Positions 53,664 through 64,000 of a stretch of DNA of 64,000 nt are shown piece after piece; within the stretch, counting starts at the first letter, position 1; each line of letters starts with the position of its first letter. The notes beneath the pieces are model-generated. The model made no database searches and had not been told where the DNA came from. It saw only the letters and a program-made list of their open reading frames with translations. The DNA is from Whalleya microplaca (taxonomy: Eukaryota; Ascomycota; Sordariomycetes; Xylariales; Xylariaceae), in contig MU385710.1 of assembly GCA_022497155.1 (NCBI GenBank), positions 1,426,001 to 1,490,000 on the forward strand, read 5' to 3'. Position numbers and translations under genes: made by a program.

Positions 53664-54602
53664 ATGTCCACGGAGGAGGGCTCGTCCTATGCGCCCAAGT
53701 CGCCGGACCTCTCTTCTTTTTATTCCGGGCCTGAAGCCAATACTTCTTCCAGCTCTGACAATCCCCCAAAATCCGACCCCGCCACCAGCGACTATCCCTT
53801 TCAAGCTGGACCTCCTTTACCCTACGGCCAGCCACAGCCCCACCAGTACAGCACATATCGACCGCCTGCACCACCTGCACCACCTGCACAACCCGCTACT
53901 GCAGCTCCTTTCAGCCCCTACCCTGCTCAAGGCGGTGGCCAACCTCAAGCACAATATTACGCACCGCAGCAGCAAACACAGTTCTCGATACCGAACCAAC
54001 AAGCACCTTACAACCCGAACGCCCCTCCCCCCTATTACTCCTCCTACCCCGACGCGACGTCGTCAAGCAGTAGCTACCAGCACCCTCCCGCACAGCCCTC
54101 TCAATTCCCAACAGCGCCACTGCCTACCGCTCCCGGCCACCCAGCGCCCACCGATCCGTACAGCACCATGCCCCCACGAAAGGCGGCGCAGGCAGCCAAG
54201 CAAAGCGAGGTCTTGGAATCGCCAGTCAAGACGAAATTTCCCACGGCTCGCATCAAGCGCATAATGCAAGCGGACGAGGAAGTGGGAAAGGTCGCTCAGC
54301 AGACCCCGATAGCCGTGGGCAAGGCTTTAGAGCTGTTCATGGTCCAAATCGTCCAGAAGAGCGCCGAGGTGGCGAAGGAGAGAAACTCGAAGAGGATCAC
54401 GGCGCCGATGCTCAAGCAAGCAGTAGAATCAGCTAATGAGTGGGACTTTCTGCAAGACATCGTCGCGAAGGTGAACGAAGAGAAAGAAGGCGCCAAGAGC
54501 TCCGGTAGAGCCAAACAAGAGAGCGAGAGCGACGACGAAGCGGACAGAGGAGAGGTCAAGAAGAAGGGAAGAGGAGGCCGTAAGAAGAAGGCGCCCGCAT
54601 AG
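53664..54602 (+). CDS. BUR6: NC2-alpha (DRAP1/Bur6)-type histone-fold transcription repressor
   Basis: Single exon, 312 residues. NC2-alpha pairs with NC2-beta (Dr1) on TBP-bound promoters and blocks or tunes preinitiation complex assembly. The histone fold runs from about residue 187 to 270: [40 protein letters not shown], then [20 protein letters not shown] and LQDIV, close to DRAP1. The first 170 residues are a Pro/Gln/Tyr/Ser-rich low-complexity region ([26 protein letters not shown]) absent from human DRAP1; the C-terminus is acidic then basic ([22 protein letters not shown]), a likely nuclear localisation signal. A Hap5 or Dpb-type histone fold is less likely from the [13 protein letters not shown] pattern. 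The Met at 53664 is the first ATG in the frame. Confidence 0.85.
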   Translation: MSTEEGSSYAPKSPDLSSFYSGPEANTSSSSDNPPKSDPATSDYPFQAGPPLPYGQPQPHQYSTYRPPAPPAPPAQPATAAPFSPYPAQGGGQPQAQYYAPQQQTQFSIPNQQAPYNPNAPPPYYSSYPDATSSSSSYQHPPAQPSQFPTAPLPTAPGHPAPTDPYSTMPPRKAAQAAKQSEVLESPVKTKFPTARIKRIMQADEEVGKVAQQTPIAVGKALELFMVQIVQKSAEVAKERNSKRITAPMLKQAVESANEWDFLQDIVAKVNEEKEGAKSSGRAKQESESDDEADRGEVKKKGRGGRKKKAPA

Positions 54603-56000
54603 GGCTAGGTCATGTCGACGGCAAACTTTTACTTTCTAGTCACATATGACAGCAACGAGGTTACGAGGAAATGATTTGGGTCGCTGGCGTTGAATTTGGG
54701 CGCGCATATATCGGCGTTGGAGATTCAAGGGCAACATGTACCCGTGTTGTTATGGGAAGAAGAGAGTATGGGACCAGTATGGCATGCTGTTGAAGAGTAC
54801 ACCCTTCCAAGGCCTTGTATAACATGTTGCAGTATTGCAGAACCCTCAAAGGAAGAATACTCCTTTCTTATTACTTTTTTCTTCCCGATGTGTGACCAGA
54901 TTGTGTGATATGACATTGTCTACTACCTATATTGACTGAGGTGTGCACAGGACTTGACTTATCTAGCCCTGCTCCCGTATCTGCTCATATATGTACTATA
55001 TGTATGTATGGGGCAATGATGACCTACCGTTCTTTTGAGCCAGCGCCGGGATGAATTCGAGATTTGTAAATTGGAGAAGACAGATATCATCAAGTATTTG
55101 AATATTTAGGAGCTCGAAAACAAAATCCTTATTTTAGCTGCCTAGGACGAAGCAGTGTGCAGTTCGTTGCTGTGACCTAGCACAAACCTGTGTTCGGAAA
55201 GGCCCTGGGAATATAATTGATAATGAAATTCGAGGAAAATACGAACGAAGGATTCTTGATTGGAGAGTCTTCGAACCAACTTGCTCGGATACTTGGAGTA
55301 AGACGTATATCTGTCATTTTCCAGATGTGTTATAACCACCGTGTAACTTCACACTGCCTCTAGGTAGGCATGTATGTACTACCTATCTACATAGTAAAGC
55401 TCGGAGGTAAGCTGCCAGTCGAGGGCTTGTCGGACTGTACATAGGTACGCAGTAGAAGCTTTCGGTTGAGTCGGGACTCGGAGGCGCTTGCCGCAGTTGT
55501 GTTAGAGCAGCAGTGACTGACCGCAGTCCTTTTGCAGTAGGTACATGCCTTCATGTAGCTACCGGGTATTCGAGATGCAAAACTACCGTACGCGGCAGTC
55601 GGAGCCAGGGGTAAGTTGCAGGTACCTAGGTGTGTCGCACTTCGTGGGAAGTACACAATATCTCCATAATATACTGTAACTCCACTAAATACGGAAGGCG
55701 GCAACTGCCAAGCAGGCCAGAAGGGGACATTTGCTTGAATGGCCAATTCCATCCACTCTCAAGTCGACCTACCTGCTACGTAGTACTCGCAGTAGGGACG
55801 AATCGACGTTATTATGCGCTCAGACAGAACCCACTTGGACGACTCCGACACGTTCACAAACCACATTACCACATGCAACCTAGGTTAATAAAATAAGTAT
55901 GATAGATTCTGCCCATCTCGTCCTGTCGTTTAATGTCGAACAAAGGTGAGGCGTCGGGCCTCATGATTTCTTACCTCCCTTGCGAAGACAGCAGTCCGCT
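54603..56000. other. Intergenic region, no gene seen
   Basis: 3' flank of the NC2-alpha gene and promoter of PIK1. Frames up to 121 codons (55387-55752, minus) show no family pattern. Confidence 0.6.
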
Positions 56001-59000
56001 ATGTCGTGGGATCTCCTCCAGCGCTTTATCGAGAGTGATGTCTTCAACCAGAACCCCTTTCTCTCCGTCTCCTACCTCTCGTAAGCAGTCCTAACAGTCC
56101 CAACTCCCATCGCGACGACCGCCGCGGCCTCTGCCTCTGACCCTCGGGCTCTCTGACTCTCGTCTCTCTCTGTAGTCGATACGCCGACCATGTCGGCATC
56201 CACTATGTCTTATGTTCGAAGCTCCGCCAGTTTCCCTACGAGGATATCGAGTTCTTCCTGCCCCAGTTATGCCACCTTATAATAAGCATCGACAACGAGT
56301 CTATGGCATTGGAGGAGTTTCTGTTGGATCTCTGTGAGGAATCGGTTACTGCCGCTTTGCTGGTCTGCACCCGCGCATATATGTGTATTCTGTTGGACGT
56401 GACGTGCTGAGTATTGCTTCAGACCTTTTGGCTTTTCCAAACCTACCTGCACGACCTCGCCTCGACTCCGCAGTCACAAGACTTCAAAACGTGCCGCAGA
56501 GTTTACAACAAGGTGCAACATATTGTATTCGGCCTTTCGGACACTGCGAGACACGAGAAACTTCGCGAGAACATACTGCCTGTAACTGTGCTTTCAAGCT
56601 TTGTTCTGGCCAGCATTGGCCTTCCCCTACTGCCACAATGGGCCGGCCCTCTTGCAGTCGCACAGGCTAGAAAGTCGAAACCCTCTGGCGACGTCATATC
56701 CGAAACAGAGACAAGCCAGGCGTCTAAAATTACCAGGAGTCAGACTGTAAATGTCCATAGTACGAGGTCACGCGCCCGTCGCGAGGGAAGTAGAGTTGCG
56801 AGTACCCCTGATGCGAAACAAATTGTTCAGTCGCCGCGCAGGTCGGTCATCGCCCCGGCGCCGATGGGTGGTGAAGTTGGTGTTGATGTTGTACCCGGGC
56901 CGCGGAAGCCCAGCTATATCGACGACAAGATGCTGGAGGCCCGCTTGAGTTGTTCATCCCTTCCGCTTCCCGAGGTGCGATCGCCTAGAACAACGGCACG
57001 GCCAGCAACCCCCCTCTCTGCTGGGCTGCCTCGGCCGACGGATACGATTTCGCGCAGACATTCTCACCACATGAAAACGGCAGTCAGTCTGGCAGAGATG
57101 TCACTGGCCCAGAAAGCAAGACTCCTTCGACAGAACTATTTCCATTGCCAAACGGCTTTTCTGGCAGCGCTTGAGGACATATCAAACCGGCTGGTTATCG
57201 TGCCGAAGCCTGCCCGTCTCAGCGCGCTGCGCGCCGAACTCGCACTTATTGCTAGAGACTTGCCTACTGAACTGGATATACCGATCATCTGTCCGCCTAC
57301 CTTAGTTGATGGTTCGCCCTCAAAAAGTAGACACCACCGAATTGTAAGGGTGAACCCAGCTGAGGCCACTGTTCTTAACAGTGCTGAGAAAGTGCCGTAT
57401 TTGCTCATGGTTGAGATCCTTCGTGATGACTTCACCTTCGATCCCAGCTCCGGCGACAACCAGAGACTGCTAGGTACCCTCATAGTCGAGCAAGGTGCCC
57501 GCAAGCGTATCTTCGATCTGTCGGATGCACAGCGAACATCGAATAACGAACCGATGGACGCGCCTGTTGTGGAGCAGATTGACAGTGTTTTTGAGCCAAC
57601 CTCTGGTGATCTAGGGAGCTCTCCAATGCTCAGACCTTTCGACGACGACGACGACGATAACCAAACTGTCAGCAGGAAGAATGGGCGGCGGCTGGCCAAC
57701 CGCAGAAGCCTACCTAATGGTATAGGAAGTATTTCTACACTACCCGATATGACTCCGCCGCGATCTTCAGCAGCATCTACGTCTAGGTCGAGTAGCCCCG
57801 GTACTTTACAAAAGATGACATTACCAAGCGGGCGCAATACTACTAGTGAGCAGCCAGATTTCTCGGCTTTGGCGACCCATATGCGAACTGCATCACAGAT
57901 GTTGGCTCAGCTGGATGCAACGAGCGGCAAGCGGCCACGTCAAGAGGTTGCGGCTATCAGATCCAAAATTATCGCGAGCATGCAAAGCCTCGAAGAACAA
58001 AGTTTTGACCTTGATGATGGTCAAGGTCCTACATTCGACTTGATCATGGCGAAGGCAAGCGCGACGTCTTCGGCTTCCGAGAATGCAGATTTAGAAACGG
58101 ATCTTGAACCAACGAACAACTCAAGTGCCGGCGCTGCTAGGATGGAGAACGATGCTATGACTGGCGGCGTTCAGAGAAAGGGCGACCGTGATGACCCGAG
58201 CGCCGCGATCTTCGGCGAAGCGTGGCAAATGAAGAAGGAACGGATACGTAAAACTTCGCCGTACGGTTGGATGAAGAATTGGGATTTAGTCAGTGTCATT
58301 GTCAAAACCGGCGCTGATCTTCGACAAGAAGCGTTTGCTTGTCAACTCATACAGGTGTGCCACATGATTTGGGTCGATGCCGGTGTCCCTGTGTGGGTCA
58401 AACTCATGCGAATCTTGGTTACGGGAGAGTCATCGGGTCTCGTTGAGACAATTACAAACGGTGTGTCTCTGCATTCGCTCAAGCGAAGTCTCACTCTAGC
58501 CTCAATCGAATCTGGGGTAAACCCGCGACGGCGGTTTGCAACCCTGAAAGATCACTGGGTAAAGACATTTGGCAAACCAAACAGTGAACAATATAAAGCG
58601 GCGGCCGATGCCTTCAAGCGCTCCCTCGCCGCATATAGTATCATCTCATATATATTACAGTTGAAGGACCGACACAATGGCAATGTGCTTATCGACAACG
58701 AGGGACATATCATTCATATTGATTTTGGATTCATGCTTTCAAACTCGCCCGGGTCGGTTGGATTTGAGGCAGCTCCTTTCAAGCTGACTTGGGAATATGT
58801 CGATGTGCTAGGTGGAACAGATTCTCCTGATTTCGAAGATTTTAAGAGCCTATGCAAGCAAGCTTTCCAGGGTGAGTTCGGACTCAAGCTATCTATCATC
58901 CTATGTATCTTTTTTTATCTAACCCTATCTAGCATTACGTCGTTCAGCAGACAACATCATCGACCTAGTCAGCATGATGGGACGTGATTCCAAGTGGCCA

Positions 59001-59233
59001 TGTTATGCTGCTGGTGTAACGCAAGCAACAGCTACTTTACGGCAGCGCTTCCAGTTGCATCTAAGCGCTGATGAAGCGGAGAGCTTTGTGGAAACAGATC
59101 TCATCGGCAAGTCACTTGGTAGCTACTATACACGACTGTATGACTCCTCACCCCACTTACCCCTTTATCATATGCTAACATTTATGTACTTAGTTATGAT
59201 ACCTTCCAATACCGCACCCAAGGTATATACTAA
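56001..59233 (+). CDS. PIK1: Phosphatidylinositol 4-kinase Pik1
   Basis: Five exons, 56001-56080, 56176-56362, 56423-58871, 58933-59137 and 59194-59233, give 986 residues (yeast Pik1: 1066). It makes PI4P at the Golgi for secretion. The N-terminus MSWDLLQRFIESDVFNQNPF with YLSRYADHVGIHYVLCSKL is the helical lipid-kinase-unique region; a Frq1-binding-like Trp/Leu segment follows (TFWLFQTYLHDLAST). The middle (residues about 190-600) is Ser/Pro-rich. The catalytic domain has VIVKTGADLRQEAFACQLIQ (ATP Lys), the catalytic loop LKDRHNGNVLIDNEGHIIHI and IDFGFML (activation loop). The last exon supplies YDTFQYRTQGIY, the conserved tail, which fixes introns 4 and 5. Intron 2 has an atypical donor, GTCTGC, accepted because protein conservation demands it. 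Confidence 0.93.
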
Positions 59234-60144
59234 GCGGTCCCAAAATTACGCCCCATCTATGAAGACTTTTGGCAGTCGGTAGCATTATGGCATCTGGGCG
59301 GCGTTGTAGGTGATAGACTCACGTTTGGGATAATCTCTGCCCAGGACATAGCTGGTTTGAATGACTGGATCATCTCGGTGATGGGGACACACCGACATAG
59401 ATTCGCGAATAGAAATGAACTGTCTTTTTTTTAAATGGCCTTGCGGTGGATGACATCCGTGTCAGTGTGACGAAGAGCGTAGAAGTGCTTCTGAACGGTA
59501 CTTGTTGACTTGGTCAGGCACGTGGTCATTGGCTTCTCACCCCTAAATCACATCTACTTCACTACAGCTTCGCAAGAGTAGAAACAGAATGGAAGGAGCG
59601 CAAAGCCGGCCTATGATAGGGTATATGTGCCATGACGGTTTGCCTACACCTAAGTAACATTCACCTCCGTTCTCCACTTTGATGTCTTTATTGTCAACCA
59701 CGTTGCCATGGTAGTCAAGTTCCCGTCTTTTTACCCTTCGAGTCATAGTAAATTCTGCTTGTCTCTTTTTTTCATACTTGGCCTGGTCCCTACAACCCGA
59801 GTACCTTTTTCCTCTCTTCCCCATCCACTGTCCCCTATTCTCCCGACCCTGACTGTTCTGCTTTGCGTGTCATCCCCCAAAGCATCCAGCACAGGGACTT
59901 TTGACAAGGCAATCAGTCTACTTCTCTCAATCATCCCATCTGCTAAGATCGATCTGATTTCTTCAGACTAAAAGGAAGCTATACATCTTTATCTGAACTC
60001 CCCTCTCCCCTCCACCCCCTAAATCATTCGCAATTCACACTTGCATTTTCATCCCATCTCTCTAGTTCAGGTGCTCAAGCCCTGTCAATTAGCATCCCTA
60101 CTTCACTCTTCACCTAAACACGTGCCGATACCCTGTCATCCAAG
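59234..60144. other. Intergenic region, no gene seen
   Basis: PIK1 3' flank and promoter of the following gene; from 59700 it is strongly CT-rich (leader-like). No gene is supported. Confidence 0.6.
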
Positions 60145-61611
60145 ATGTCCTCGCAAAGCCAGGTGTCGTCCACCCCGACCCCAGACAAGGAGTCATCTTC
60201 TCCAAAGGAGGGATCCTCTTCCAGCAGCACCGCCGCCAAAAAGCGCGGAAGCCCGCCCCGACAACCGCACAAATGGACGCAATTCGAGCTCGACGCCGTG
60301 CTGGCGCTGATCTGCAAGCGCGCGCACCTGCCGCCGCGCCGCGCGCCGCTGCACATGGCGCAGCGGCTCAACGAGGTCCTGGGCAGCACGTCGCGCAGCG
60401 TGATCACGACCAAGGACGTGAAAGACCTGCTGGCGACGCTCCGCCGCGACCACAAGGCCGCGTTTGCGTACATCGAGCGCCAGGGCCCGCCGTACGTGCT
60501 CACGCGCGCGAAGAGGCGCGTCTTCGAGCGCGGGCTCGACTTCGATGGATCCGTGGCCGAGTGGCGAGGCGGCCGCCGGGAGGAGGAGGCGAGGCGGAAG
60601 GAGGAGCGCGTGTTCGTGGGGCCTGGGAGTGTGGTTAGGCGTGCGTTGGGGAGCGCTGAGGGTGAGGGGGCGAGGTTGAGAGCCGATAGCGAGGCTAGTA
60701 TGGAGAGCGAGGGGAGGGTTAGTTTGCCTTCGAGACGCCGTGGGCGTGGAGGAAAGCCGGCTCAGGAGACTCCTACGCCGGTGGGTCCTGTTACTGAGAA
60801 GGAGTCTGCGCAGCGTGCTGCGTCTCATCGTAAGTCTGCTTATAAAATTCAAGCCGAAGTTTGGGCTCGGTCTGATTATCTCCTAGATGATACTCCCTCG
60901 AGAAATGGTGCCAAGCCATACGATGGTACTGCTCGCAAACCATCCGAGGGCGCTGCTCGCAAGCCACAATATCGTTTCACCGGAAATGGTAGAGGTCCTG
61001 CCACGGAGACCCGTGAGCAGCGAGACATCCGTCGCCCTGCTCCATGGTCCAAACAACCTGCCACGTCCGAGACACGCAATGGTGACTACGATCACTCGAA
61101 GCAGCACAGAGACTCGCAGCAGCAGAGAGACTCGCGTCCGTACGATCAATCTCGTGGCAATCTTCCTAACCCGGCGGCATATAGCTATGATTCCAACACC
61201 CGACATCACGAAGCGTCCCGTCCTCCCCCAGCTGCGCCATATGAGGTTCCTCCCCCTGCGCCAGCGAGATACATGCCCGATACCCACCCGACCGGCTCCG
61301 AGTATTACAACAACTACTCCGGGAGCTCGTATCCCGCCCCTAGTGGCCGGGGAGCCCCGGTGCCGGGATATACGGCTCCGACTGCGCCGCAGTACCACAA
61401 TGGATACCCCGGACGTGGCTACCACCACTCCTATACGCAGCAGGGATACGCGCCTCGTGGGATGCCCACCAGTCCTGCTGACCACCAGCCTTACGGCACG
61501 GGTTCCTATGGCGGCCCCCCTGGCTATGATAATCAGCGTCCCAGCTACGATCATCAGCGCCCTACCTACGATCACGGATATCATCCGACCGCGCCGAGGG
61601 ATTCGCGCTAG
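60145..61611 (+). CDS. Uncharacterised basic protein with a Trp/Glu helical N-terminal domain and Tyr/Pro-rich tail
   Basis: Single exon, 488 residues. After a Ser/Thr-rich start comes a compact block (about residues 40-135): PHKWTQFELDAVLALICKRA, MAQRLNEVLGSTSRSVITTK, DVKDLLATLRRDHKAAFAYI. Its KWTxxELDAVLAL opening recalls SANT/Myb-like helix-turn-helix domains (inference only). A basic region follows (SLPSRRRGRGGKP, AHRKSAYKIQAEVWARSDYL near 235). From 260 on it is disordered, with imperfect GTARKPSEGAARKP repeats and many Tyr/Pro/Gly/His, ending in RPSYDHQRPTYDHGYHP. No signal peptide or membrane segment. A nuclear DNA- or RNA-associated protein is plausible; I do not recognise a named family. 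GC content is high in the first 500 bp. Confidence 0.75.
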   Translation: MSSQSQVSSTPTPDKESSSPKEGSSSSSTAAKKRGSPPRQPHKWTQFELDAVLALICKRAHLPPRRAPLHMAQRLNEVLGSTSRSVITTKDVKDLLATLRRDHKAAFAYIERQGPPYVLTRAKRRVFERGLDFDGSVAEWRGGRREEEARRKEERVFVGPGSVVRRALGSAEGEGARLRADSEASMESEGRVSLPSRRRGRGGKPAQETPTPVGPVTEKESAQRAASHRKSAYKIQAEVWARSDYLLDDTPSRNGAKPYDGTARKPSEGAARKPQYRFTGNGRGPATETREQRDIRRPAPWSKQPATSETRNGDYDHSKQHRDSQQQRDSRPYDQSRGNLPNPAAYSYDSNTRHHEASRPPPAAPYEVPPPAPARYMPDTHPTGSEYYNNYSGSSYPAPSGRGAPVPGYTAPTAPQYHNGYPGRGYHHSYTQQGYAPRGMPTSPADHQPYGTGSYGGPPGYDNQRPSYDHQRPTYDHGYHPTAPRDSR

Positions 61612-64000
61612 TGCCCGGGTGCTGAGACATCCTCTCCTATCACGTACGTATCAGCGTCCTGTGCGAGAGAGACATCTTCCTGCATTTTTTCGTCTTTTGT
61701 CTTCGCGTTCGGCATAGCTGGAATAGGAGTTGCGGAGTCAGTAAGAATATCCCGCCCCGAGGCCACAGACAATGGATGATGCCATATGATACCCCCACGA
61801 AATGGACAGCCTCACTTTTCTCTAGTCTTTCCTCGCGTTTCCTGTCCTGCCTTTTTTTATTACATACATATTGCAGACGCTGTCACATACACACATACTG
61901 ACCATTGCACACGTACATATATGTACGTATGTATATATCTATACCCACTCCGTCAGCCCGAGAAACGCTTCCTGTGGTTTGATCCCGCTATACGACGTGC
62001 GTCGGCCATCCACGACTATCTGGTAGCAGCAATAGCAGCAGGACTTTCCCTCTCGAGCCTCGTCTTAGTTGATCCCGACTTACGTGCGTACGTATACGTA
62101 TGTATGTATGTGGAATCATTCTTCCCCCCGAGCAAGCCGGCTGGCTGGCTTGGTTCATTGACTGACTTGGCTTGGCCGGTCAGCAGAAACCCTCCCCGCA
62201 TCATCGTGATCCTACGAAGTTAACTGCGTGCGCCCACGGAGTTCTGAATCTACGCAGTGCGTGGTGCTGATATCAGGCGGCGGCAGCAGCCACTGACTTA
62301 CATATGTACGTATATACACCTATACCCCCAAATGCGTTCTTTTCTGCATTTTCGCAACCCCGAACTGGACAGCGTGGGGAGCGTAGGTGTGCGTACACGA
62401 ATGCATGCATCGGCGATTTTTCCGTCTTCCTCCTCTCGTTTCCTCTTTTCCCCCTCCCCGCTCTTCCCTTTTCTTCACTTGCTTCTTTTTACGGACGGAC
62501 AGACAGGTGGACGATATGTATCCTGCACAGCGACGGGTGAAATGGACATATTGGATGGGCGGGTGGACGGATAACGGACTGCCTTTATTGCATATTGCAT
62601 CCAATGGCTCCATGTATATGTATACATACATGATGCGCATGCAGGTCCCGCCGGGTGTATTGCCGGCCGTTGGCGAACAAACGGACTAAATTAGGAAGAA
62701 AGCGCGCGGCGGGCTCGGGGTGTCGGGTCCATTTTCAGCCTGCCTACATATATAGCTGCCTTCCTAGCTAAGATGTGCACATATAGATAGTCCACTGGGT
62801 AGCCTTCAGGGGTAATATACACTTGTCCACACGAAATCTTCCTACATGTACATATGCGACTAGAAGTGCATTTTCCCCTCTTGAAGTGGGGATAAATAGG
62901 TGAATCACCTAGTTGAGCCAGATGATGCACCTAGGTAAGTCCAAAACCGGCGTATTATCGTCGTATTAAAAAAACCGCATAGGATGTGTCTTCGTTTGTA
63001 TATGCGGTGAGAATAGCCTATGATTACGTAAGAATAAGGATTTAATATTATATTCTATGATATGTAGTACAAGTCGCATACAGGAAAGCAATGGGGTAAA
63101 CGTCATATTACCGTTAGCCGTATGCACATAAGCCGTCCGTTTGCAATATCAAATGGCCCCCAACATCTACTCAGCCGGGCCATATGCCGCGATATTGCCA
63201 TCGCTGCCGCCACGGCGGCCGACACAACCTCGCATCGCATCGCCAGATCGCTCCACGGGGCGGAAGGGAGGAATGGGGGCTGGAAGGGGGGCTAGAACAA
63301 TCTGATGGAAGAGAATAGCAGGCTCCAGGCAGGCAGATGAGTAGCACAACGGCCTACGAGAGAGAGAGAGCCACCTACCTACCTACCTACCTACATCCCA
63401 CCTGCAGCCACACGGACACGACATAGGTGTGTATGTAAGCAACGCAGGCTGGCGAGCGGGCTGCTAACCGATGCCGCACACTCACTCGTTCGACAGTTGG
63501 GCTCCTCCCCATCCCGGTATCCGGGTGTGTGGTGATCCTGCCAATCTGTGCGAGGGGCCTGGGCATACATACGGCTTGTCTTGTGCGCCGCCCTATCTGG
63601 GATCTAGATGGGTGAGCGGGAGGCCACATATGTGCGGGTAGGGGCACAGACGCCGACACAGACAGGTGGGTTACTAGGTTAGGTAGTAGGTGGTGTAATG
63701 TGAGTACAGACAGAACAGACAGACAGACAGAATCCTTTGCACGCCCGGATGGTCTACCCCCCCTCGGGTGCGACCTGTGGCTGTCTGTGGTGCTGTCCGT
63801 GGGTTGTCATCTGTATTTAGACGAAACGACGCCGCTGCATGTGTATGTGTATGTACCATGTAACGGCCACGCTGGCGATAATGATGGGACATATGTACGT
63901 GATAGATGAGCAGGCTGGGCCTCAGATTTATGCCCGTGTATAGGCGAGTAAAGGGGAGTAAGCTAGTAACCTATACCGAGTAGATACGTGGTAATACCTT
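61612..64000. other. Intergenic region to the window edge, no gene seen
   Basis: About 2.4 kb dominated by TATGTACGTATG-like and tetranucleotide repeats ((ACCT)n at 63373-63394, (AGAC)n near 63714-63731, TACGTA-rich stretches near 61910-62115). Short frames here are compositionally skewed and unlikely to be genes. Confidence 0.65.

Noticed and set aside
60883..61584. 233-residue minus-strand frame, and 276-residue plus-strand frame 60887-61717
   Set aside because: Compositional shadows of the Tyr/Pro-rich tail of the 60145-61611 gene.

Overview
The window is nuclear DNA of a filamentous ascomycete (Pezizomycotina, most likely Sordariomycetes). The evidence is short introns of 50-180 nt with CTAAC/CTRAY branch sites and GT-AG ends, gene types typical of such fungi (Zn2Cys6 regulator, BimB-type separase, Pik1, Kri1, Pbn1), and intergenic DNA rich in TACCTA/GGTA microsatellites. 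Fifteen coding genes could be modelled exon by exon; in each multi-exon model the phases close exactly. No tRNA, rRNA, CRISPR or operon was seen.

Left part (1-19 kb): an Hsp104/ClpB disaggregase truncated by the window edge (minus strand); its promoter carries heat-shock elements and a 392-bp hAT-like miniature transposon with a perfect 8-bp target duplication. Then come an Mhr1/mL67 mitochondrial gene (plus), a sulfotransferase-like P-loop protein, a membrane-anchored prolyl-4-hydroxylase-like 2OG oxygenase, the GPI-mannosyltransferase I subunit Pbn1, a large RING/RGG/RS-domain protein and a Rab5-type GTPase (all minus).

Middle (19-45 kb): Kri1 (plus), a Zn2Cys6 transcription factor (minus), then a 7.7-kb gene-poor stretch containing two identical 118-bp TG...CA direct repeats that look like a terminal-repeat retrotransposon in miniature. 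A 6.4-kb intronless separase gene (minus) follows. It is divergent from a small mitochondrial inner-membrane protein gene (plus), which converges on a SIRT4-like sirtuin (minus) with 51 bp between stop codons. The next intergenic region (42.5-45.6 kb) holds a decayed SRPK-type protein kinase pseudogene.

Right part (45-64 kb, all plus): a His-rich cation diffusion facilitator (Mmt type), D-xylulose kinase with a GC-AG intron, a membrane-anchored hormone-sensitive-lipase-type hydrolase, an NC2-alpha (DRAP1/Bur6) histone-fold protein, phosphatidylinositol 4-kinase Pik1 and an uncharacterised basic protein with a low-complexity Tyr/Pro tail. The last 2.4 kb hold no gene.

The genes are mostly unrelated housekeeping functions; no metabolic cluster is present. 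Loose functional themes are mitochondria (Mhr1, the inner-membrane protein, the sirtuin, the Mmt-type transporter), ER/endomembrane (P4H, Pbn1, Rab5, Pik1) and nuclear control (separase, NC2-alpha, Kri1, RING/RS protein). The novel-looking material is mainly in the mobile-element remnants and the pseudogene. I did not find a convincing new multi-gene system.
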